Positions 1 to 8,196 of a DNA stretch of 8,480 bases are shown one piece after another (positions within the stretch are counted from its first letter, which is position 1; every line of letters starts with the position of its first letter). The stretch spans positions 1 through 8,480 of the forward strand of contig CAZOOR010000083.1 in NCBI GenBank assembly GCA_964581505.1, read 5' to 3'. Made by a program: the position numbers and the translations under genes. The stretch is from CAZOOR01 sp964581505 (lineage in GTDB: Bacteria > Bacteroidota > Ignavibacteria > Kapaibacteriales > UBA2268). Under the pieces are notes generated by a model that made no database searches, was not told the DNA's origin, and worked only from the letters and a program-made list of their open reading frames with translations.

Positions 1-530
1 TACATTGACGGTGCTTCTTTATAAATGTGCATATCAATTTCGAATGTAGCTACATTGCCCAAATCAATTCTTATATTATTAGGTTGACGTGTAATCTCGG
101 TCGGACGTAGAGGATAAAGTAATGCTGAACGTGTCCAAACATCTTCCGCTTCACCGGTACCCATAATCTTACATTTATAATCCGCTCCCATTTCATAGTC
201 CAAGGGAGCGTTAATGTACAAAATCGGTCCGGTTGCATCAAATATAGCTTCACCGTCTTTGTACCATTGATATGATAATTCGGCATTATAATCAGCATTA
301 GCAATTACAATAAATGAATGCTCTGTTGTTCCGATACAATCAACAATGTCTTTTGGCTCCTGTGCAATCTCAATAGTCGGAAACATTGAATATGCACCTT
401 TGTAAAATGTACGCGTTCTGGCTGTACCTGACAAATCATTTTCTTCAAAGTTATTGAATTTTGTACCACCAAACATTTGTCTTGTATAATACAAGTTTTC
501 ATTAACAGCAGTAAGTCTAAGGTCGGAAGC
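1..530 (-). repeat. Paralogous near-identical segment, copy 2 (matches 4781-5310)
   Basis: Counterpart of the segment in the upstream gene, in the same orientation, and running off the window at its left end. In the near-identical first 109 bases the differences are at 56 (Asn/Asp change), 84 and 90 (both silent). The stretch 119-405 is less alike, so conservation within the repeat is patchy. Confidence 0.9.
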
Positions 531-3383
531 ACTCATAAATTTAGCTTCTACATTACTGGAATGTTCATCTTGATTACTCTGTGCCTGATAGTTTTCAAAA
601 TTCACTTTTGTACCGTTATAATCAACCGTAAATTCACCAGCAGTCCACCAGTTATTATGGTCTGATTTAATTGATTTATCATTATCAATAATAACAGCGG
701 CTAAACCATTAGCATTGTGCTGGAATATATTTCTTGAAAGAACAACTGATTTATCAACTTCAAACAACTGGCTATCACTTTGATTTTTTTTATCATTTTG
801 CAATAGAGGTTCGGTATCACCTTCTTCGCCGCCATCACCTTCATCAACAACAGGAGATTGGTCGATAATAAATGCCGGGGATTTACCGTTAGCTGATAAT
901 GAGTTATACACAAACTCCATATTGGAAATCAATTTACCGTAAACGGGAACTAGTGAATTGATAGTACCAACAGCATTATTTGCAATCATTGTTCCAAAAG
1001 TTCTTTCCATATAGATACCGGAAATATTCTCTTTATTTTCAGCCGCCGTACCATTCAATTTATTATATGCCAATTTTGTCCCCATCGTTCCAAGCAGATG
1101 AATACCATTCATATTATTAATAGAGATATTATTATCCCTAATAGTACTGTACTTGCCATTTAAATCAAGAATACAGGAATATTTATGCTTTGAATCATAC
1201 TTATCGGCAGATGCACTAATAACATTATTTTTAATTATTGTGTTTTTACCTGAAAAATTCGTAATACCGAAACCATTACTACAAGTAATCGTATTGGCTA
1301 TCACTTCATTTGCACTTTTAGTAGAATTTGCATCACCAACATTGCCAACTGCAATAACATTACCACCTGTAAAACCGGTGAAACTATTCTTTTTAATTAT
1401 ATTGCCGCTTCCGTTTGTCATAATAATACCACCAACGGCATTACTACCATCAAATACATTATCATTAAATTGGCACTGTGAGGCAAAGTTACTCTCGAAA
1501 TATATGAACATATTGGAATTATTCATAAACTCGTTATTATGTATATTCCAATTTGTCTGTTTAGTTGCATTTTCCTGTTTTGGTGTATAAATTGCATATT
1601 TGCCGCCATTAAATTTACAATCGGAAATTTCAAGACCTGTAACATTGCCGTTAATTGAAAATATTTCTTTATCATTAGCAGGAGCAAGCATTTTCGCTTT
1701 CTTTGCAACCGCATTGAATATACACTTATCAAAAGTTAGATTTGACACATTGCCCATAAAATTGAAAAATATACCGGGTGCTTCGAACGTCAAATTTCTA
1801 AAGATAACATTATTATAACCATTAATTTGGAAAATATAGTCATTCTTCGAGTCATCATTATAAACAATAACATCTATTGGACGATGCGTGATAGATTCGA
1901 ATGTAATAGGAAATTGAATATTTCTCGGAGGAGCAAGTACGAAACTGGAATAATATGAACCTTCTCTAATTAAAAAAGTAACAGGTCCGGCTAATCCCCA
2001 GTAATTAACAAACCGCATAGCCGATTCAATATCAGGATAATCGGATTCACGAGGACCAATAGTATAAACGCCACCTTCAAGAGCTTTGAATACCTCATCT
2101 CTACCGGCATCATTAGTAGGTATTTCGTCAGGAACACCATTAGGTTCAGATGTCGCGGCTTCAATTGTATAAGAGCGATTTCCTGCTCCAAAGAAATATT
2201 TACCACAAACAACATCTGCTGTTTCATTTCTATTTAGTGGAGTATCAAATTTGGCATGATAGGGCGTTTGCGCTATCCCATCTATTGAATAATTAATTGT
2301 AACGCTCGCTAGGGGCATTGGTGCATAATTTGTAATTGTTAATACAATATCATTCTCACCATATCCCAAAGGCAACATTGCGCGTGCATTTACAAATCCA
2401 GCATCATTTTTAATACAGCTAATATCAGCAGCCACTTTATCATTTTTACTATCTCTATCAGGCAGTTCGTTTGCATCTTTATCTTCACCAACTAAAGAAT
2501 TACCATCTGTCCAAGCTTCAAATTTAAAGGGTTTCCAAGGTGCTTTCGGTGTAAATGTTTGAGTAGTCGCAATTTTTACTCTCTCTGTCTTTCCTTTTTC
2601 CAATTCACCTTTCCAATGATAAACAGGTTTTTGGATACCATTTACCGACCAATAAATATCCGCTTCGAGAAGTTTAACTTCGCCGAAATTTTTGATTTCA
2701 ACTTCAACATCTTGTGGATTATCCGAATTAAATAGATTTTCCGGCGTAAAGAACTTTGTAATTCCTGCATCTTTTTTACTTTTTTTCTTTACAGTTAATG
2801 TATAATCTTCAACTTCTCCGTTTCTATCTTTAGTACAAGGTCCCTTAAAATTATCTAAATCACCAGCATAAATAATATAAAATCGCATAATATATTGGCC
2901 ATTCTTTACATCTTTTGGAATATCAAAAGAAGATGTTGTAGTATCCTTGTATTTATCACCTGCATTAAAAACGACCTCTCCTGTATCTTCCCAATCTCCG
3001 TCTTTATTCCAATCAATATAAATTCGAATATAAAACGCTTCTTTTCCATTTTTACCACCGGCTTTTATATAAAAATTTACTTTATTATCGGGTTGCCACT
3101 CTGCATTTTTAAACTTAGTGTTCGTATAATCAAATGGTTTTACTCCTTTATCCTTCGAATTATACCCACTTTTATTCCAATAGTCAATTTTATTTACCTT
3201 ATTATAAATATGCAATTCATCAATAAAACATTTCGAACCATCACATTCGGGCATGCAATAATCGCCAGGATAGTCTGCCGCTATGCCGGTATTGACAGAC
3301 ATCACCAACACTAACGTTGTTATAAACATAAAAGTTAGCCGTAAAAGACGCCCTTTTACGGTTTGTGTTACAAAATTCTTCAT
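1..3383 (-). CDS. Paralogous giant secreted beta-helix/Ig-domain protein (3' end outside window)
   Basis: This frame is open from the ATG at 3383 to the left edge: 1127 codons, no stop, two bases left over. It is a paralog of the upstream gene with the same domain order: signal peptide (about 1-36, probable cleavage after GIAA); a Cys cluster (C43, C47, C52); a GEVED domain (about 100-199) with DWNKDGD at 124-130 and an intact GEVEDYT at 189-195; two CARDB-like domains (about 204-325 and 326-435); a parallel beta-helix (about 436-905) with an acidic DEGDGGEEGD linker near 847-856; a first Ig-like domain (about 1001-1093, QWYKDG core); and the beginning of a second, cut at residue 1127. By comparison with the paralog about 340 residues are missing, expected to hold the remaining Ig-like domains and a T9SS sorting domain, which cannot be seen here. 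The N-terminal third is richer in Lys than the paralog. A GTGGAG Shine-Dalgarno supports the start. The surface role is inferred; export depends on the unseen C-terminus. Confidence 0.9.
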   Translation of the reverse strand, partial: MKNFVTQTVKGRLLRLTFMFITTLVLVMSVNTGIAADYPGDYCMPECDGSKCFIDELHIYNKVNKIDYWNKSGYNSKDKGVKPFDYTNTKFKNAEWQPDNKVNFYIKAGGKNGKEAFYIRIYIDWNKDGDWEDTGEVVFNAGDKYKDTTTSSFDIPKDVKNGQYIMRFYIIYAGDLDNFKGPCTKDRNGEVEDYTLTVKKKSKKDAGITKFFTPENLFNSDNPQDVEVEIKNFGEVKLLEADIYWSVNGIQKPVYHWKGELEKGKTERVKIATTQTFTPKAPWKPFKFEAWTDGNSLVGEDKDANELPDRDSKNDKVAADISCIKNDAGFVNARAMLPLGYGENDIVLTITNYAPMPLASVTINYSIDGIAQTPYHAKFDTPLNRNETADVVCGKYFFGAGNRSYTIEAATSEPNGVPDEIPTNDAGRDEVFKALEGGVYTIGPRESDYPDIESAMRFVNYWGLAGPVTFLIREGSYYSSFVLAPPRNIQFPITFESITHRPIDVIVYNDDSKNDYIFQINGYNNVIFRNLTFEAPGIFFNFMGNVSNLTFDKCIFNAVAKKAKMLAPANDKEIFSINGNVTGLEISDCKFNGGKYAIYTPKQENATKQTNWNIHNNEFMNNSNMFIYFESNFASQCQFNDNVFDGSNAVGGIIMTNGSGNIIKKNSFTGFTGGNVIAVGNVGDANSTKSANEVIANTITCSNGFGITNFSGKNTIIKNNVISASADKYDSKHKYSCILDLNGKYSTIRDNNISINNMNGIHLLGTMGTKLAYNKLNGTAAENKENISGIYMERTFGTMIANNAVGTINSLVPVYGKLISNMEFVYNSLSANGKSPAFIIDQSPVVDEGDGGEEGDTEPLLQNDKKNQSDSQLFEVDKSVVLSRNIFQHNANGLAAVIIDNDKSIKSDHNNWWTAGEFTVDYNGTKVNFENYQAQSNQDEHSSNVEAKFMSASDLRLTAVNENLYYTRQMFGGTKFNNFEENDLSGTARTRTFYKGAYSMFPTIEIAQEPKDIVDCIGTTEHSFIVIANADYNAELSYQWYKDGEAIFDATGPILYINAPLDYEMGADYKCKIMGTGEAEDVWTRSALLYPLRPTEITRQPNNIRIDLGNVATFEIDMHIYKEAPSM

Positions 3384-3388
3384 AAGTA

Positions 3389-3394
3389 CTCCAC
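3389..3394 (-). promoter_or_regulatory. Shine-Dalgarno site of the downstream gene
   Basis: The minus strand reads GTGGAG, then TACTT, then ATG at 3383. The GGAG core and the five-base spacing match the upstream gene, although the surrounding leader sequences are otherwise unlike. It supports independent translation initiation and this start, rather than the in-frame Met at residue 19, which falls inside the hydrophobic signal segment. Confidence 0.75.
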
Positions 3395-3522
3395 ACTAAT
3401 TAAAAAAACAAACTAATTATTAATAACAAGAATAATAACTAATAAAATATTATTTTGTTACATTAATCTTGTATTTTTTTTAATTTTTGTGTAATTCTTA
3501 TGTTGCTTTTATTATTTATTAC

Positions 3523-3534
3523 GGTATTAATACC
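3523..3534. repeat. Perfect 12-bp palindrome in the spacer upstream of the downstream gene
   Basis: GGTATTAATACC is self-complementary over all twelve bases and stands out because it carries GC ends in a very AT-rich spacer. It lies about 140 bases before the downstream start codon. It could be an operator for a dimeric regulator, but it occurs only once here and short palindromes arise easily in AT-rich DNA. Confidence 0.3.
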
Positions 3535-3693
3535 TACATATTCCTTGTATCATCCGTTATTTACTATATTCCTATACTATGTGGTATATTATATTCTAAT
3601 TATTTTCATTGATATATAAATATTTTTAATGTACTTACAATTTGAACTATGTTCTTGATATTTACTTGTTTATTTATTTATTATGGTATAAAT

Positions 3694-3725
3694 AAAAAAA
3701 AGCCGGACTGAAAAACAGTCCGACT
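3694..3725 (-). terminator. Rho-independent terminator after the upstream gene
   Basis: Twenty-five bases after the TAA stop, the minus strand forms a hairpin AGTCGGACTG / TTTTT loop / CAGTCCGGCT, with one G-U wobble in a ten-pair stem, followed by a run of T. The flanking A and T runs extend the stem and make it symmetric, so it could also act in the opposite direction. It is well placed to end the transcript of the upstream gene and separates it from the downstream paralog. Confidence 0.88.
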
Positions 3726-3750
3726 TTTTATCAAATCATTAAATATTACT

Positions 3751-6700
3751 TTATTTAACAATTACCATTGTCTTTGTTACGCTATTGCCTTTTACTGTCA
3801 ATGTGTAATAATAAACACCTGATGACAAGTTCAAAGCATTTGCATCAATATTATATTGGTTTAATCCTGCTGATACGGAACCATCAACGATAACCGCCAA
3901 TTCTTTTCCGTTTGCATTTGTTATAGCCAATTTTGCCTGACCGGCTTCCGGCATTACAAAAGCAATTCTGGATATTGTTGAAAATGGATTCGGCACATTT
4001 TGATTTAAAATCAATTCGCCTGCTTCACCATCAACTCCCATAATTACAAATGTCGTAACGCTAACAACACATTCACCGGACTCAATATCACCACAGTTAT
4101 TTGTTACTTTAACTTTGTATGTACCTTCGTCTGTTGTTGATACTTTGTCCTTTTCATAAGTCGCTTCAGTAGCACCTGTTATTACCTTACCATCTTTGTA
4201 CCATTGATATGTAAGAGCATCGCCTTCGGCTTCAACTGTTAATGTTAATTTTTCACCTGTTTTTACAGATAAATCCTTCTGTAAGTCTGTCTTAATAGTC
4301 GGTACATTTTTGACAACTAATTTAGTAGCATTAGTAGTTTTCTTGTCAAAGCTTTCTAATATTACTTCACATTGGTAATCACCTGCATCATCGTTTTCTG
4401 CTTTTGTGAGAATCATTGTTGCCGCTGTAACGCCTGCATACTTTGCATTATTCTCTAAAGCAGTTCCATCTTTGTACCACTGGTATGTAATTGTAACACC
4501 AGCAACAGATGATGTAGCATTAGCTGTAAACGAAGCATCACTACCTTTACATACGTCTGTTGTTGCCGGCAAATCTTCTACTGTTAATGCCGGTATTTCG
4601 GACAATGTAATATTATCGGATTGGTCACTACCGCACTGACCGGAAATAATTACATAATAATCATCGCCTAAATCATCGGGCTGGACGTCTCTGATTGTCA
4701 TCATCGAAGAATTAACACCCGCTATTCTATCATTTTCCTGCAATGCAACAGTACCTCTGTACCATTGAATATCGGGTTGATACATTGACGGTGCTTCTTT
4801 ATAAATGTGCATATCAATTTCGAATGTAGCTACATCGCCCAAATCAATTCTTATATTATTAGGCTGACGCGTAATCTCGGTCGGACGTAACGTATAAAGC
4901 ATTGCTGGACGTGTCCACATGTCATCAGCTTCGCCGGTTCCCATAACTTTACAACGATAAATTGCTCCCATTTCATAATCTAACGGGTCGTTGATGTATA
5001 AAATCGGTCCGGTTTCTTCAAAGATAGCTTCGCCGTCTTTGTACCACTGATAAGTTAATTCAGCATTATAATCAACATTAGCAATTACGACAAATGCATG
5101 CTCGGTTGTTCCAAAGCAATCAACAATATCTTTTGGTTCTTGAGCAATCTCAATAGTCGGATACATTGAATATGCACCTTTGTAGAATGTACGCGTTCTG
5201 GCTGTACCTGACAAATCATTTTCTTCAAAGTTATTGAATTTTGTACCACCAAACATTTGTCTTGTATAATACAAGTCTGCATTGACTTCTGTCAATCTAA
5301 GGTCAGTAGGACTCATAAACATTGCTTGGACATTGCTTGAATGTTCATCAAGCGTACTTGCGGCTTGATAAGCGGCAAAAGTCATTAGAGTACCATTATA
5401 TCTCATAGTATTTAAATCGGCAGTCCACCAGTTATTGTAGTCCGATACAATAGGATTACCTTCATCAATAATTACACCGGCTAAGCCATTAGCATTTTGC
5501 TGGAAAATATTCCTATGTAGAACAATTTCACCGGCATCAGCAATTAGCTGTACATCATTTTGTGTTTTACCACTTCTGAATAAGGGACCGGTACCGCCAT
5601 CACCATAGTCGCCTTCACCTTCGCCTTCGCCTTCACCTTCATCGGCAGGAGGTGTTTGGTCAACGAAGAATGCAGGAGCTCTACCGTTAACTGATACTGA
5701 ATTATAAATGTATTCAATATTTGCTACGAAATTATTAACAATACCTGCAACAGTTCCACTAACGGCAACTGCATTATCAGCAACAGTTGCTCTGCTAACA
5801 CTTTCAATACGAATTCCACCAACAATATCTTTTGTCATTGCAGAAGCAGTAACTTTATTATAAGATATATTGGTTCCATTTGATTTAAATGAATAAATAC
5901 CATCCATATCATTAACGCTGACTGTATTTCTGTGAATGACAGAACCGACACTTGAAACATCCAAGATACCGGCATACTTTTGGTCAACTGTGTAATTAGA
6001 AGCACTACCACTAATAATGTTATCTTCCACCAAGAAATTATTACCGGAAGCAATCTCAATACCATGAGCATTTGCAACGGTAATGGTATTTCCTTTAATT
6101 TCATTTATTCCGGTATAAACGCTACTTGTTTTCCTCGCACCTAAACTTATATCACCCATTAAAATAGCGGCACCTAGTCCACCTCTGTGAGAGCTAATAC
6201 CGTTAAATCTGTTATTAGTAACCATCATATTCATTGCGGCAAAAGCGAGAATTCCGAAAGGATTTCTATTTCCATTAAATACATTATTCATAAAAGAAAG
6301 GTAACTTGCAGGATTATGTGCTAAATCAATAAATCCATAACTAGGACTGTTAAATTCATTATCATGAATATCCCAGTTTGACAATGAATTCAGATTTTCT
6401 AAATCAGGTGCATGGATTGATGACAAACCATTATTGAATGTTGAATTACTAATGTTTAAACCGGATACAGCACCTTCAATAAAGAATATATCACCACCAG
6501 TTGTCATACCCAGCATTTTGGGACCACCAGCGGCATTAAATACACACTTATCAAAGGATATATTGTTATTACCATTTAAAAAGTCAAAAAATACGCCTGG
6601 TGCCTCAAATGATAAGTTTTTGAAAATGATATTATCATAGCCATCAAACTGGAAGACAAAATCATTTTCACTACCGTCATTGTAAATTGTTACATCAAGA

Positions 6701-8196
6701 GGTCTGCGTGTAATTGACTCGAATGTCATCGGGAACTGTCTGCCACTCTTAGGTTTTAATACAAAACTGGAATAGTATGAACCTTCTCTAATTAAGAAAG
6801 TAACAGGACCGGCTAATCCCCAATAATTGATAAATCGCATTACATCTTCTAAATTCTCATAATCCGACTCTCTTGGTCCAACCGTATATGTACCACCCTG
6901 AAGTGCTTTATAAACTTCCGAGCGTCCTGCGTCATTTGCAGGAACTTGGTCTTCTACGCCATTCGGATTCGATGTTTCACCTTCAATGACATAGGCACGG
7001 TTACCAGCACCAAAGAAATAAGTACCACAAAGAACATCTGCTGTTTCGCCTTTGTTCAGCGGAGGATTAAATGTAGCAGTATAGGGCATTTGAGCAATAC
7101 CATCAATGCTATAATTGATTGTTACTCTTGATAGCGGCTTCGGAGCATAGTTTTTAATTCTAAGAACTACATCATTTTCACCATAATCTAAGGGCAACAT
7201 CGGGTCTGCACTGACAAATCCTGCATCGTTCAATACGCAAGTAATATTAGCTTTTACTCTATCATTATTTGGATTACCGTCATTGCTGGCATTTGCCGCA
7301 GCGTCTTCACCAATCAAGGAACCACCATCAGTCCAAGATTCAAACACAAACGGGTCCCAAGGATCTTGAGGAGTAAAAGTCTGTCCAGTAGCTATTGTTA
7401 CTCTATCGGTAGCATCTTTGGCAAGAGAACCTGTCCAATGATACATTCCCTGCTGTACACCATTAACAGACCAATAAATATCTGCTTCGTGCAGTTCTAA
7501 CTTGCTGAAATTTTTAATTGTAACTTCTACGTCCTGTGGGTCGTCAGAATTAAAATTTGCTGCCGGAGCATTAATACTCGTAATACCTGCATCATTCTTG
7601 GGTGCAAGAACTAATGTATAATCTTCGTATTCGTTGTAATTTAATGCGCGACACCCATTACTTGTACGATTATAATATTCAACATAGAAATAATATCCAC
7701 CATTTACTCTCATTCTATGTTTCCCTGGTGCAGCAGTTGGAGGTATAGTAAATTTTCCGGAATAACTATAATTCCCACTTCTATAGGAATGTCTTGGTTG
7801 AAATACTAACTCACCTCTATCCGAAAAATCGCCGTCATTATTCCAATCAACCCAAATATTTACGGAAGAATAAGAACCGGCATATACATAAATGGTCAAA
7901 TTGACAACGTCACCATTAGACCATAGAATATCTTTAAAATCGGCATTTGTATAATCAACTACATAAGAATAAAAGCTATAACCGGAAGAATTAGCCCAAT
8001 CTTTTGTTCCGTCTGTATTATAAAAGTGAACACCTCTAATGTATCCGTTATAAAGATATCGGTTATACGGGTTACAATAAGGGTTAATGTCCGATTTTGC
8101 TGTTTCGGTCGTTATAAACAACGAAAACAGCATAACGAAAGCAATAGCTATCCGCAGCAACATTTTATTTGCGGATTTTGTAGATGTGTTTTTCAT
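3751..8196 (-). CDS. Giant secreted beta-helix/Ig-domain protein with T9SS type A sorting domain (complete)
   Basis: Probable T9SS cargo: exported by Sec, moved across the outer membrane by the type IX system, and anchored at or released from the surface. Seen in order: a signal peptide (about 1-33, hydrophobic core LLRIAIAFVMLFSLF); a GEVED-type domain (about 95-198) with DWNNDGD at 117-123 and a degenerate NEYED at 188-192; two CARDB-like beta-sandwiches (about 201-320 and 321-430, each opening NDAG); a right-handed parallel beta-helix (about 433-910) of Asn-rich coils such as NNISFDKCVF and MMVTNNRFNG; an EG-repeat linker (853-862); four Ig-like domains (about 1012-1104, 1105-1200, 1201-1297, 1298-1381) with core Trp at W1051, W1145, W1240 and W1332; and a sorting domain (about 1395-1481) with VPNPFS, SSGVYYY and final MVIVK. 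The start is fixed by AAGGAG five bases upstream; M12 would remove the basic n-region of the signal peptide. The role as adhesin or glycan binder is inferred; no catalytic residues are assignable. Confidence 0.93.
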   Translation of the reverse strand: MKNTSTKSANKMLLRIAIAFVMLFSLFITTETAKSDINPYCNPYNRYLYNGYIRGVHFYNTDGTKDWANSSGYSFYSYVVDYTNADFKDILWSNGDVVNLTIYVYAGSYSSVNIWVDWNNDGDFSDRGELVFQPRHSYRSGNYSYSGKFTIPPTAAPGKHRMRVNGGYYFYVEYYNRTSNGCRALNYNEYEDYTLVLAPKNDAGITSINAPAANFNSDDPQDVEVTIKNFSKLELHEADIYWSVNGVQQGMYHWTGSLAKDATDRVTIATGQTFTPQDPWDPFVFESWTDGGSLIGEDAAANASNDGNPNNDRVKANITCVLNDAGFVSADPMLPLDYGENDVVLRIKNYAPKPLSRVTINYSIDGIAQMPYTATFNPPLNKGETADVLCGTYFFGAGNRAYVIEGETSNPNGVEDQVPANDAGRSEVYKALQGGTYTVGPRESDYENLEDVMRFINYWGLAGPVTFLIREGSYYSSFVLKPKSGRQFPMTFESITRRPLDVTIYNDGSENDFVFQFDGYDNIIFKNLSFEAPGVFFDFLNGNNNISFDKCVFNAAGGPKMLGMTTGGDIFFIEGAVSGLNISNSTFNNGLSSIHAPDLENLNSLSNWDIHDNEFNSPSYGFIDLAHNPASYLSFMNNVFNGNRNPFGILAFAAMNMMVTNNRFNGISSHRGGLGAAILMGDISLGARKTSSVYTGINEIKGNTITVANAHGIEIASGNNFLVEDNIISGSASNYTVDQKYAGILDVSSVGSVIHRNTVSVNDMDGIYSFKSNGTNISYNKVTASAMTKDIVGGIRIESVSRATVADNAVAVSGTVAGIVNNFVANIEYIYNSVSVNGRAPAFFVDQTPPADEGEGEGEGEGDYGDGGTGPLFRSGKTQNDVQLIADAGEIVLHRNIFQQNANGLAGVIIDEGNPIVSDYNNWWTADLNTMRYNGTLMTFAAYQAASTLDEHSSNVQAMFMSPTDLRLTEVNADLYYTRQMFGGTKFNNFEENDLSGTARTRTFYKGAYSMYPTIEIAQEPKDIVDCFGTTEHAFVVIANVDYNAELTYQWYKDGEAIFEETGPILYINDPLDYEMGAIYRCKVMGTGEADDMWTRPAMLYTLRPTEITRQPNNIRIDLGDVATFEIDMHIYKEAPSMYQPDIQWYRGTVALQENDRIAGVNSSMMTIRDVQPDDLGDDYYVIISGQCGSDQSDNITLSEIPALTVEDLPATTDVCKGSDASFTANATSSVAGVTITYQWYKDGTALENNAKYAGVTAATMILTKAENDDAGDYQCEVILESFDKKTTNATKLVVKNVPTIKTDLQKDLSVKTGEKLTLTVEAEGDALTYQWYKDGKVITGATEATYEKDKVSTTDEGTYKVKVTNNCGDIESGECVVSVTTFVIMGVDGEAGELILNQNVPNPFSTISRIAFVMPEAGQAKLAITNANGKELAVIVDGSVSAGLNQYNIDANALNLSSGVYYYTLTVKGNSVTKTMVIVK
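4781..5310 (-). repeat. Paralogous near-identical segment, copy 1 (matches 1-530)
   Basis: This segment aligns to window positions 1-530 at a constant offset of 4780 bases with no gap. The part matching 1-109 differs at three positions only, and 5186-5276 is identical to 406-496 over 91 bases. It covers the segment joining beta-helix to Ig region, the first Ig-like domain and the start of the second. It reflects tandem gene duplication, possibly with later sequence exchange. Confidence 0.9.
5611..5640 (-). repeat. In-frame hexanucleotide repeat encoding an (EG)5 linker
   Basis: Five consecutive six-base units (GCCTTC or ACCTTC on the plus strand) encode residues 853-862 of the upstream protein, EGEGEGEGEG, followed by DYGDGG. 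The tract interrupts the beta-helix shortly before its last recognisable coil. The paralog has the shorter, non-repetitive DEGDGGEEGD at the same place (about 816-845), so length has changed here since duplication. Six-base units keep the frame when copies are gained or lost. Confidence 0.8.

Larger units (their letters stand above)
3384..3693. other. AT-rich intergenic spacer between the paralogs
   Basis: No credible coding sequence on either strand. This stretch must contain the leader, and probably the promoter, of the downstream gene if the preceding terminator works. I see no well-spaced sigma-70 pair. A minus-strand TATAAT lies at 3593-3588 without a good -35, and a weak TTGTAA (3640-3635)/TATATA (3618-3613) pair has 16-base spacing. 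A perfect 12-base palindrome GGTATTAATACC lies at 3523-3534. The promoter position is unresolved. Confidence 0.6.

Noticed and set aside
481..495. Near-palindrome CTTGTATAATACAAG, repeated at 5261-5275
   Set aside because: It lies inside coding sequence of a conserved peptide and is shared only because the genes are duplicated; no independent sign of function.
305..532. Short minus-strand frame with a close duplicate at 5085-5282
   Set aside because: The resemblance between the two simply follows from the duplicated DNA read in a wrong frame; the real frame runs through both.
1153..1590. Plus-strand open frame of 145 codons
   Set aside because: Antisense shadow of beta-helix coils; no start-site signal or recognisable domain, and the minus-strand frame is uninterrupted here.
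2895..3314. Plus-strand open frame of 139 codons, hydrophobic product
   Set aside because: It lies entirely antisense to the N-terminal part of the downstream gene, whose frame carries recognisable domains. The Ile/Phe-rich product is what AT-rich antisense sequence gives.
3381..3753. Possibility that the two genes are one gene split by a mutation
   Set aside because: The upstream gene ends with a complete sorting domain, stop and terminator, and the downstream gene begins with its own Shine-Dalgarno site and signal peptide. They are separate genes.
1300..6900. Pectate-lyase or other polysaccharide-lyase activity of the beta-helix
   Set aside because: The fold is recognisable from coil repeats, but no catalytic residues could be identified from the sequence, so no enzyme name was given.
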